Source: an uncultured Pelagibacteraceae bacterium
Lineage (GTDB): Bacteria > Pseudomonadota > Alphaproteobacteria > Pelagibacterales > Pelagibacteraceae
Reading direction: 5' to 3'
Assembly (NCBI GenBank): GCA_902546085.1
Contig: CACCIO010000001.1
Span: 1-64,000 of the forward strand
DNA: 64,000 nucleotides
Program-made: the position numbers and the translations under genes
The notes under the pieces: generated by a model
Seen by the model: the letters and a program-made list of their open reading frames with translations, nothing else
What the model was told of the DNA's origin: nothing
Databases searched by the model: none
Part shown: positions 48,557 to 56,002 of the stretch, in pieces
Position numbering within the stretch: the stretch's first letter is position 1
Layout: each line of letters opens with the position of its first letter

Positions 48557-49425
48557 TTTATTTCCTCTTCCTTTTTGTTTTTTGTAAATACAATTAAAAT
48601 CACACCAACTATGATTATTGTACCACCTATAAATAATTCTGAAGTTGGCTTTTCACCTAAAAGAAATATTGCTGCCAATAAACCGGTTGGTGGTATCCCC
48701 ATAGTTACAATAGGTAGAACTTTATAAAGTGGGTTATTTTTTAAAACATAATAGAAACAACCGTATGTAATTGGTTGCATGATGAAACCAATATAAATAG
48801 CAATAATCCAATGATCAAATTTTGCATTCGTTAGATAATTAATTGTATTTCCATCAATTATCGCAGATGACATTACTAATATTGGTCCAGAGAATAATGC
48901 TAACCAAGCAACTAAAGCTAGAGGATTTATTTCTTTACTTAAAGGTTTAACCATAACTTGTCCAAGAGCCCATACAGCAGATCCTAAAATCGTAAGTCCA
49001 ATTCCAATAAATTTTCCATCCAAGTTAGGAGATCCAGTTAAAATATAAACACCAACAAATGCGATAGCTATACCAATCAAAGCTCTGATCGTTGGTTTTT
49101 CTTTAAGCATGAAGTAAGCAAAAATAACTCCAAACGGAACTTCCATCTGAACCAAAAGAACTGCTGAAGATGCATCAATTAAATCTAAACCTGTATATGT
49201 AATGCTATATTGTAAAGTATTAGCCACTAATGATGCAGCAAAAATTCTTTTTAAATATCCTTTTGGAATTGGAAACCACCAAATTAACAATGAAGCAGCA
49301 AATGTAAATCTGATACCCATTAAAAGAATAGGAGGAAAAGACTCAAAAGCTGGTTTAGCTATAACAAAACCAAAGCCTAAAAAAATAGGCACCAAGGATG
49401 CTACGAAAGTATCTTTTATATTCAT
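48553..49425 (-). CDS. DMT-superfamily (EamA) transporter
   Basis: A ten-helix transporter of 290 residues with two EamA repeats (about 3-140 and 148-285). Landmarks are FLGFGFVIAKPAFES in the first helix and ASSAVLLVQMEVPFGVIFAY. It is the first gene of a three-gene minus-strand unit with the two dehydrogenases. Its 58-bp divergent gap faces the EutA-like gene. Confidence 0.85.
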   Translation of the reverse strand: MNIKDTFVASLVPIFLGFGFVIAKPAFESFPPILLMGIRFTFAASLLIWWFPIPKGYLKRIFAASLVANTLQYSITYTGLDLIDASSAVLLVQMEVPFGVIFAYFMLKEKPTIRALIGIAIAFVGVYILTGSPNLDGKFIGIGLTILGSAVWALGQVMVKPLSKEINPLALVAWLALFSGPILVMSSAIIDGNTINYLTNAKFDHWIIAIYIGFIMQPITYGCFYYVLKNNPLYKVLPIVTMGIPPTGLLAAIFLLGEKPTSELFIGGTIIIVGVILIVFTKNKKEEEIK

Positions 49426-49483
49426 ACCTATTTTTTATATTAATGATTATTAAAGAACTTCTGATATATTCAACTTTTAAAAT

Positions 49484-50230
49484 ATGAATTCAACAAAAAT
49501 AGATCCTAAATACATTACGAAATCTAATCCAAGAATTGGACTTATTGCGCTTGCAAGTGATTTTATGATTGAAAGAGATTTTATAAACGTAATTAAAGAT
49601 AGAGAAGTTGATTTTTTTGTAAATCGTATCGAATGCTACAACCCACTAACAAAAGAAAATTTGATCAAAATGTCGAGCAAAGTTACTGAGGTAACAAAAG
49701 ATATATTGCCTGATCAAGATATCGATTGTGTTGTTTATGGCTGTACATCTGGAACAATAGCTGCCGGTTATGAATCTATAGAGAAAAAAGTAAAAGCTGC
49801 AAAACCTATGGCAGAAGTGACAACTCCAAGTACTGCTGCAATCAAAGCTTTAAAGAAATTAAATATAAATAAAATATGTCTATTTACACCTTATAGCAAA
49901 AAACTTAACGATGAAGTTTTGGAATATTTTAAAGGCGAAGGATTTGTAATTACTTCAAATTCTTACTTTGATATAGAGGCTGATTACGATATTGGAAAAG
50001 TTGATCAGAATTATTTATATAATGTTCTATCTGAAATAGATTTAAATGGGGCAGAGGCACTCTTTGTTTCTTGTACCGCTTTACCAGTATTACCAATAAT
50101 TGATAAATTAGAGAAAAAATTAAATACTACAGTTTTATCTAGCAACCAGGCTTTAATTTGGGATACGCTTGTTAAAATAAACAAAAATAATTCTGTCGAA
50201 GGATTTGGTAAATTATTTAAAGAAAATTAA
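49484..50230 (+). CDS. EutA-like Asp/Glu racemase-superfamily protein
   Basis: A 248-residue member of the Asp/Glu racemase and maleate isomerase superfamily. Its two conserved Cys lie in VVYGCTSGTIAAG (near residue 87) and FVSCTALPVLP (near residue 195). In ectoine-use clusters EutA has this fold and is next to EutD/DoeA, as here (TAATG overlap). The role of EutA itself is not firmly established. Other racemase or decarboxylase roles are possible. Confidence 0.75.
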   Translation: MNSTKIDPKYITKSNPRIGLIALASDFMIERDFINVIKDREVDFFVNRIECYNPLTKENLIKMSSKVTEVTKDILPDQDIDCVVYGCTSGTIAAGYESIEKKVKAAKPMAEVTTPSTAAIKALKKLNINKICLFTPYSKKLNDEVLEYFKGEGFVITSNSYFDIEADYDIGKVDQNYLYNVLSEIDLNGAEALFVSCTALPVLPIIDKLEKKLNTTVLSSNQALIWDTLVKINKNNSVEGFGKLFKEN

Positions 50231-51399
50231 TGCTTTTCACAAAAGAAGAATACAAGCAAAGATTAAAAAAAGTTAAAAAAATGATGCAAGAAAAAGGCAT
50301 CGAACTTTTAATCTCACATGACACTAACAACATGAATTACCTAACAGGTTATGATGCTTGGTCTTTTTATTATGCGCAATGCGCTATTGTGCATATAGAT
50401 GCAGATGAACCTTTATGTTTTGTTAGAGCTCAAGATGCAGGCGGCGCATATATAAAAACTTATTTAAAAGATGAAAATATTTTAGTCTATGACGAAAATT
50501 ATATTCATACATGGCCCAAACATCCTTATGACTATTTAGTAGAAATTATAAAAGAAAGGAAATGGGATAAGTTATGCATTGGATTAGAAATGGATGCGCA
50601 TTACTTCACTGCGTTTTGTTATGAAAAAATAAAGCAAGGGTTGCCTAACGCAAAAATCAAAGATAGCGATCGTCTAGTTAATTGGGCAAGGTTAGTAAAA
50701 TCAGATGCCGAAATAGGTTTCATGAAATCTGCTGCAAAAATTTCAGAAAAAGGAATGAAAACTGCAATGGAAATTATTAAACCAGGTGTCAGACAGTGCG
50801 ATGCGGTTGGTGAAATTCAAAAAACTTTATTTTATGGAACAGAGGAATTTGGAGGTGAATATTCTAGTATTGCAACTTTACTTCCAACAGGAAAAGGTAC
50901 TTCAGCTTCACATTTAACAGCAACACAAGATAAATTTGTAGAAGGTGAGGCTACAATTATTGAATTATCTGGTGTTTATAAGAGATATCATGCTCCAATG
51001 GCGAGAACAGTTTTGTTAGGAAAGCCTAATCAATTAAAGATTGATACAATGAATAAAACAATCGAGGCTTTAAATGCAGGCATAAGTCAAATTAAACCTG
51101 GCAATACAGCAGATGATGTTGCTCAAGCTTTTTGGAAAATATTAGATAAATACGGAATAGAAAAAAAATCTAGAACAGGCTATTCGATAGGAATTGGTTA
51201 TCCTCCTGATTGGGGTGAACATACGCTTAATATTTATAAGGGAGATATGACAATACTTGAGCCTAATGTTTGTTTTCATATGATAGCAGTGATGCAGTTT
51301 GGTGATTGGGGTGTTGAAGCATCTGAGGCAATAAGAGTTACAGAGAATGGATCAGAATTGTTCTGCAATTTTCCAAAAGAGCTTCATATTAAGAGTTAA
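50230..51399 (+). CDS. doeA: ectoine hydrolase-like M24 family protein (DoeA/EutD)
   Basis: A creatinase/aminopeptidase-fold hydrolase of 389 residues. It follows DoeA closely: TGYDAWSFYYAQ near residue 38, RLVNWARLVKS, and SRTGYSIGIGYPPDWGEHTL near residue 315, which is diagnostic. The N-terminal creatinase domain covers about 10-140 and the pita-bread domain about 160-380. DoeA opens ectoine to N-acetyl-diaminobutyrate. The other ectoine genes (eutB, eutC, doeC) are not in the window, so the true substrate is open. Confidence 0.8.
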   Translation: MLFTKEEYKQRLKKVKKMMQEKGIELLISHDTNNMNYLTGYDAWSFYYAQCAIVHIDADEPLCFVRAQDAGGAYIKTYLKDENILVYDENYIHTWPKHPYDYLVEIIKERKWDKLCIGLEMDAHYFTAFCYEKIKQGLPNAKIKDSDRLVNWARLVKSDAEIGFMKSAAKISEKGMKTAMEIIKPGVRQCDAVGEIQKTLFYGTEEFGGEYSSIATLLPTGKGTSASHLTATQDKFVEGEATIIELSGVYKRYHAPMARTVLLGKPNQLKIDTMNKTIEALNAGISQIKPGNTADDVAQAFWKILDKYGIEKKSRTGYSIGIGYPPDWGEHTLNIYKGDMTILEPNVCFHMIAVMQFGDWGVEASEAIRVTENGSELFCNFPKELHIKS

Positions 51400-51406
51400 T
51401 TAGCTA

Positions 51407-51436
51407 TTGAAATCTATTTACACAAATGTTTTATAT
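51407..51436 (+). promoter_or_regulatory. candidate promoter of the polyamine transporter genes
   Basis: TTGAAA (51407-51412) is followed after 17-18 bases by TTTATA/TTATAT (51430-51436). It lies 8 bp before the potA ATG, so a transcript from it would be nearly leaderless. Weak pattern match. Confidence 0.3.
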
Positions 51437-51444
51437 TCACCTTT

Positions 51445-52530
51445 ATGTCTAAAAATCCAGAGTTTGTAAAATTTGACAAAGTAGATAAAAGTTATGACGG
51501 TAAAGTTCTTGTCGTTAAAGATCTTCAATTAGATATTGCAGAAGGTGAGTTCATAACTATGCTTGGTCCATCTGGTTCAGGTAAAACAACTTGTTTGATG
51601 ATGTTAGCTGGATTTGAAACGCCAACTCACGGTGAAATATTATTAGATGGAAATATAATTTCTAACATTCCTCCGCATAAGAGAGGTATTGGTATGGTTT
51701 TTCAAAACTATGCATTGTTTCCACATATGACAGTATATGAAAACTTAGCGTTCCCATTAAGAGTAAGAAAAGTTGAAAAAGATGAAATAGATAAAAAAGT
51801 TGATAAAGCTTTATCGATGGTTTCACTTAACGGTTTTGAAACCAGAATGCCAGCTCAGCTATCAGGTGGTCAACAACAAAGGGTAGCAGTTGCGAGAGCA
51901 TTGGTATTTGATCCAGCAGTTGTTTTAATGGACGAACCTTTGGGTGCATTAGATAAAAATTTAAGAGAAAGTATGCAATATGAAATTAAACATATTCATG
52001 AAAGTATTGGTGTAACAGTTGTATATGTAACTCATGATCAAAGTGAGGCATTAACCATGTCAAACCGAATAGCTGTATTCAATGATGGAAAAGTACAACA
52101 ACTTTCAAATCCTGCAGAATTATATGAAAAACCAGTGAATTCTTTTGTTGCAGAGTTTATTGGTGAAAATAATACTTTTAACGGAGAAATAGTAGATATT
52201 GATAAAGATAAATGTAAAGTTAAATTAGCTAATTCAGAAATATTAGCTAATCCTATATCAGTAAAGTCTAAAGGTGAAAAAACTACTGTTTCATTGAGAC
52301 CTGAAAGAGCATTGATAAATCCAAGTGAAAAAATGGATAATATGTTTACTGGTAAGATTGAAGAAGTAATTTATCACGGAGATCATACAAGGGTAAGATT
52401 GAATCTTTTAGGAAGCTCTGAGTTTATTCTTAAAGTCCCTAACAGCACATCCAATTTAGAATTAAAAGTTAGTCAAGATATAAATATTGGATGGAATAGT
52501 ATTGATGCTAGAGCATTAGACCCAAAATAA
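51445..52530 (+). CDS. potA: spermidine/putrescine-type ABC ATPase
   Basis: PotA-like ATPase of 361 residues. Walker A is GPSGSGKTT near residue 41, the signature is LSGGQQQRVAVARA, Walker B is VVLMDEPLGALDK, and a TOBE domain lies at about 285-355 (SLRPERALINP). It opens the unit potA, potD, potB, potC. The 129-bp gap to potD holds a separate promoter candidate. Related systems also take up other amines; polyamine is the best guess. Confidence 0.9.
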   Translation: MSKNPEFVKFDKVDKSYDGKVLVVKDLQLDIAEGEFITMLGPSGSGKTTCLMMLAGFETPTHGEILLDGNIISNIPPHKRGIGMVFQNYALFPHMTVYENLAFPLRVRKVEKDEIDKKVDKALSMVSLNGFETRMPAQLSGGQQQRVAVARALVFDPAVVLMDEPLGALDKNLRESMQYEIKHIHESIGVTVVYVTHDQSEALTMSNRIAVFNDGKVQQLSNPAELYEKPVNSFVAEFIGENNTFNGEIVDIDKDKCKVKLANSEILANPISVKSKGEKTTVSLRPERALINPSEKMDNMFTGKIEEVIYHGDHTRVRLNLLGSSEFILKVPNSTSNLELKVSQDINIGWNSIDARALDPK

Positions 52531-52584
52531 TCTCATTTAAAAATATATATGTTTAATACATGTATCTAACGACAAAATCAGCTG

Positions 52585-52613
52585 TTGACTTAATCATCCC
52601 TATTTGTTGTACT
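52585..52613 (+). promoter_or_regulatory. candidate promoter of potD
   Basis: TTGACT (52585-52590) and TGTACT (52608-52613) are 17 bases apart. The 129-bp gap also has a 10-bp palindrome ATACATGTAT (52556-52565) upstream and a strong GGAGGA (52651-52656) before the ATG. The large gap suggests potD has its own start of transcription. Confidence 0.4.
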
Positions 52614-52659
52614 TTTACTTATATAAATTAATTTATATTAACGTTTAAACGGAGGAATA

Positions 52660-53775
52660 ATGAGAAAAATAAGTAAATTATTACTTGCTCTTTCTTTTGT
52701 TGTATCTCTAACATCTTCAGCCTTTGCTGTAACTGTAGCATCATGGGGTGGAGCTTATACAGAGTCTCAAAAGCTAGGGTATGGTGATCCGACTGCAAAA
52801 GCACTTGGAGTAGAGATCAACTGGGTTGACTATTCTGGTGGTTTGTCAGAGATCAAAGCACAAAAAGAGGCAGGTGCTATCACTTGGGATATTATAGACT
52901 TATTCGCATTCGATACTATTAATGGATGTGATGAAGGTTTATTTGTTAAATTTGATTTTGACAAAGATTTCCCAGCAGCACCAGATGGAACCCCAGCGAG
53001 TGAAGATTTCTTCGCTCCAATGCCGAGTGAATGTGCTGTAGGTAACATTCTATATTCTTGGAACTATGCTTATAACAAAAACAATGTTAACGGCACTCCA
53101 AAAACTATTAAAGATTTCTTTAATACTAAAAAGTTTCCTGGAAAAAGAGCTATCTATAACAGCGCTTTAACTAATTTAGAAATTGCACTAGCTGCAGATG
53201 GAGTTAAATTAGGAGATGGTGGAACTAGAGTTTATAGAAAACTTTTAGAAGATGGCGGAATTGACAGAGCGATGAATAAAATCAAAGCATTATGTACAGA
53301 TCCAAATGGTGGATGTGTATTCTGGTCAGCAGGTGCTCAACCACCAGAACTTTTAATGAGTGGTGAAGTTGTAATGGCAACAGGCTGGAACGGAAGATTC
53401 TTCAACGCAATAGTTGGTGAAGGTGCACCACTAGTACAAGTATGGGATGGTCAAGGTCTTGATTACGAATACTTTGCACTTGTGAAAGGTGGACCAAACG
53501 AAGCTGATGCTAAGAAAGCTCTTTCTATGATGACTAACACAGAAATGTTAGCTGGTAGTGCAAAGTATATTGCTTATGCACCATACAGAAAATCATCACT
53601 TGATGTAATTACTGCTGGTGAGCCGTGGTATAAAGATGGTAAAACTGAAATGATGCCACAAATGCCAACAGCTCCTGCAAACACTAAAAATTACTTCTTA
53701 GTAGACCCATTCTTCTGGGCTGATAATAACACTGAGATCAGTGAGAAGTGGGAAGCAATGAAAGCAGGACTATAA
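52660..53775 (+). CDS. potD: spermidine/putrescine-type substrate-binding protein
   Basis: A periplasmic protein of 371 residues with a clear signal peptide (MRKISKLLLALSFVVSLTSS, cleaved after AFA). It has ASWGGAYTESQK and ITWDIIDLFAFD as in SBP_bac_8 polyamine-binding proteins, and the ligand-site block FWSAGAQPPELLMSGEV. The four Cys (GC..., EC..., CT..., GC...) could form two disulfides. A strong ribosome-binding site GGAGGA is in front and a terminator follows it, so potD should be made in excess. Confidence 0.88.
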   Translation: MRKISKLLLALSFVVSLTSSAFAVTVASWGGAYTESQKLGYGDPTAKALGVEINWVDYSGGLSEIKAQKEAGAITWDIIDLFAFDTINGCDEGLFVKFDFDKDFPAAPDGTPASEDFFAPMPSECAVGNILYSWNYAYNKNNVNGTPKTIKDFFNTKKFPGKRAIYNSALTNLEIALAADGVKLGDGGTRVYRKLLEDGGIDRAMNKIKALCTDPNGGCVFWSAGAQPPELLMSGEVVMATGWNGRFFNAIVGEGAPLVQVWDGQGLDYEYFALVKGGPNEADAKKALSMMTNTEMLAGSAKYIAYAPYRKSSLDVITAGEPWYKDGKTEMMPQMPTAPANTKNYFLVDPFFWADNNTEISEKWEAMKAGL

Positions 53776-53810
53776 TTTCAGTTTTAAACACTGAATTTAT
53801 ATAATATATT

Positions 53811-53843
53811 TAGGGCGGTTATTGTTAACCGCCCTATTTTTTT
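53811..53843 (+). terminator. Rho-independent terminator between potD and potB, abutting the potB ATG
   Basis: An 11-bp perfect stem (53811-53821 with 53826-53836) with a TTGT loop is followed by T7 (53837-53843). The potB ATG starts at the next base, so potB has no room for a ribosome-binding site. It should end most transcripts after potD. Confidence 0.92.
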
Positions 53844-55109
53844 ATGAGCTCTGAAACTAAACAAATTTTAACAACTGACGGCATTCCTCTAGAGGTCAGT
53901 CTAAAAAAAGCAGAGAAGAAAAATAAAATAAAAGCCTTTCTTCTTGTTGCTCCATTACTATTATTTTTAGTTATCACTTATATTTTTCCAATAGGCGATA
54001 TGTTTATGAGAAGTGTTGATGATAAAATGATTACCAACATGCTCCCTAAAACTTTTAAAGCTATGGAAAAATGGGAAAATTTAGAAGAGCTACCTCCAGA
54101 GGAGGTTTATCAGAGTTTTTATGAGGACTACAAATTACTTGCTGAAAATCAACAGCATGGAAAATTAGGACAAAGATTAAATAAAGAAAAAAATGGTTTT
54201 AATACAATTACCAAAAAGCTTTTTAGACAAATTAAAAGAAAAAAAATTGATGAAAGTATTAGTATAAAAGAACAAATTAATAAACTTCATAAAAGATGGA
54301 GAAATGTTGAATACTGGCTAGCAATTAAAAGAACTGCTCCTCCTTATACTGTAGCAAAATATTTGAAAGGGATGGATATGTACTTTGATTCTGATGGCAG
54401 TATAACCCAAGTAGAAGAGGATAGAAGAATTCATAGAATTTTATGGCTTAGAACCTTAGAAATAGCATTTTTTGTTACACTTTTTAGCTTTTTTATGGGT
54501 TATCCAATAGCTCATTTACTGGCAACACTTCCTATGAAGTACAGCAACTTGTTGATGATTTGTGTATTACTCCCATTCTGGACATCCTTGCTTGTAAGAA
54601 CTGCAAGTTGGATGATTTTGTTGCAGCAACAAGGTTTGGTAAACGATTTCTTTGTAATGATTGGTTTGGTCGGAGATGATAACAGGCCAGAGATGATGTA
54701 CAATAAAGTTGGAACTTACGTTGCGATGACACAAATATTATTACCTTTTATGGTTCTACCTTTGTACAGTGTTATGAAAACAATATCACCAAGTTTAATG
54801 AGAGCAGGAAAATCATTAGGTGGAACACCTTTCGTTGCTTTTTGGAAAGTTTACTTTCCTTTAACAATTCCAGGAATAGGAGCTGGATGTTTGTTAGTTT
54901 TTATTTTAGCGATAGGATACTACATAACCCCAGCTTTAGTTGGTGGAGCATCAGGAACTTTAATAAGTAATCAAATTGCATTTCATATGAAGACAACTCT
55001 TGATTGGAGTTTTGCATCAGCAATGGGATTAATGCTTTTGACAGGAGTTTTGGTTATTTATTGGATTTATAACAAATTGGTTGGAGTTGATAACATTAAA
55101 TTAGGATAA
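53844..55109 (+). CDS. potB: spermidine/putrescine-type ABC permease PotB-like, with large insertion
   Basis: A membrane subunit of 421 residues against about 285 for E. coli PotB. The first helix (residues about 32-52) is followed by a hydrophilic insertion at about 55-195, rich in Lys and Glu and predicted helical, before the core helices. The core has TLEIAFFVTLFSFFMGYPIA, LLPFWTSLLVRTASWMILLQ and the coupling block SPSLMRAGKSLGGTPFVAF. It starts directly after T7 of a terminator and lies 2 bp from potC. The insertion would face the periplasm by the usual topology. Confidence 0.9.
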   Translation: MSSETKQILTTDGIPLEVSLKKAEKKNKIKAFLLVAPLLLFLVITYIFPIGDMFMRSVDDKMITNMLPKTFKAMEKWENLEELPPEEVYQSFYEDYKLLAENQQHGKLGQRLNKEKNGFNTITKKLFRQIKRKKIDESISIKEQINKLHKRWRNVEYWLAIKRTAPPYTVAKYLKGMDMYFDSDGSITQVEEDRRIHRILWLRTLEIAFFVTLFSFFMGYPIAHLLATLPMKYSNLLMICVLLPFWTSLLVRTASWMILLQQQGLVNDFFVMIGLVGDDNRPEMMYNKVGTYVAMTQILLPFMVLPLYSVMKTISPSLMRAGKSLGGTPFVAFWKVYFPLTIPGIGAGCLLVFILAIGYYITPALVGGASGTLISNQIAFHMKTTLDWSFASAMGLMLLTGVLVIYWIYNKLVGVDNIKLG

Positions 55110-55111
55110 TT

Positions 55112-55966
55112 ATGGCATTACCAAGTTACACAGAAACTAGATATAGAATTTGGCATTATATTTATCTTACAATTTGTACCTTTGTTTTTTTCTTTTTGAT
55201 TGCACCTTTATTTGTAATTTTTCCTTTGTCGTTTAATGCAGAAGAATTTTTAGTTTTTTCTGAAGGAATGAAAAATCTTGATCCAGATGCATTTTCTCTA
55301 AGATGGTACAAAGATATGATTTATGGAACAAAAAATCCCTGGGGTCTAGCTGCAAAAAATAGTTTTATAATAGCAATATTTGCAACTATTGGATCAATTA
55401 TTTTAGGAACACTTGCTGCTTTAGGATTAAGTAGCAGACACATGCCTTATAAAGGATTAATAATGGCAACTTTAATATCACCCATGATTGTTCCTTTAAT
55501 TATTTCAGGTGTAGCAATTTTCTTTTTTATGGCAAAAGCTGGTTTGGCAGCAACTCATACAGGAATAGTATTAGCTCATATAATACTTGGAACACCATTT
55601 GTGGTTATAACGGTAACAGCTACGCTTTCAGGTTTTGATCATAGTGTTACGAGAGCTGCTGCAAGCTTAGGCAGTAACCCAGTTAATACATTTATGAAGA
55701 TAACATTACCTTTAATATTACCTGGAGTAATATCTGGAGGGCTGTTTGCATTTGTAACATCTTTTGATGAAGTTGTAGTTGTACTATTCTTAGCAGGTTT
55801 AGAAAATACAACTATCCCAATACAGATGTGGACTGGTTTGAGAGAACAACTAAGCCCGACAATTCTTGCAGTTGCCACATGTTTAATTCTTTTATCTACC
55901 TTGATATTAATTAGTGCAGAGTTATTAAGAAGAAGATCTGAGAGATTAAGAGGAATAAATAGATAA
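55112..55966 (+). CDS. potC: spermidine/putrescine-type ABC permease PotC-like
   Basis: The second permease subunit, 284 residues, six helices. Landmarks are LIAPLFVIFPLSFNAEEFL near residue 30, FSLRWYKDMI, and the coupling block HSVTRAAASLGSNPVNTF near residue 180. It ends the transporter group; the two-domain oxidation gene begins 36 bp later and may be co-transcribed. Confidence 0.92.
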   Translation: MALPSYTETRYRIWHYIYLTICTFVFFFLIAPLFVIFPLSFNAEEFLVFSEGMKNLDPDAFSLRWYKDMIYGTKNPWGLAAKNSFIIAIFATIGSIILGTLAALGLSSRHMPYKGLIMATLISPMIVPLIISGVAIFFFMAKAGLAATHTGIVLAHIILGTPFVVITVTATLSGFDHSVTRAAASLGSNPVNTFMKITLPLILPGVISGGLFAFVTSFDEVVVVLFLAGLENTTIPIQMWTGLREQLSPTILAVATCLILLSTLILISAELLRRRSERLRGINR

Positions 55967-56002
55967 TTTACCAGAATAAATTATTCATATATAGAAGTTG
56001 CT

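Noticed and set aside
52531-52659. tRNA or small RNA gene in the longest gap (before potD)
   Set aside because: No cloverleaf, no GC-rich stem and no terminator; it reads as a promoter region.
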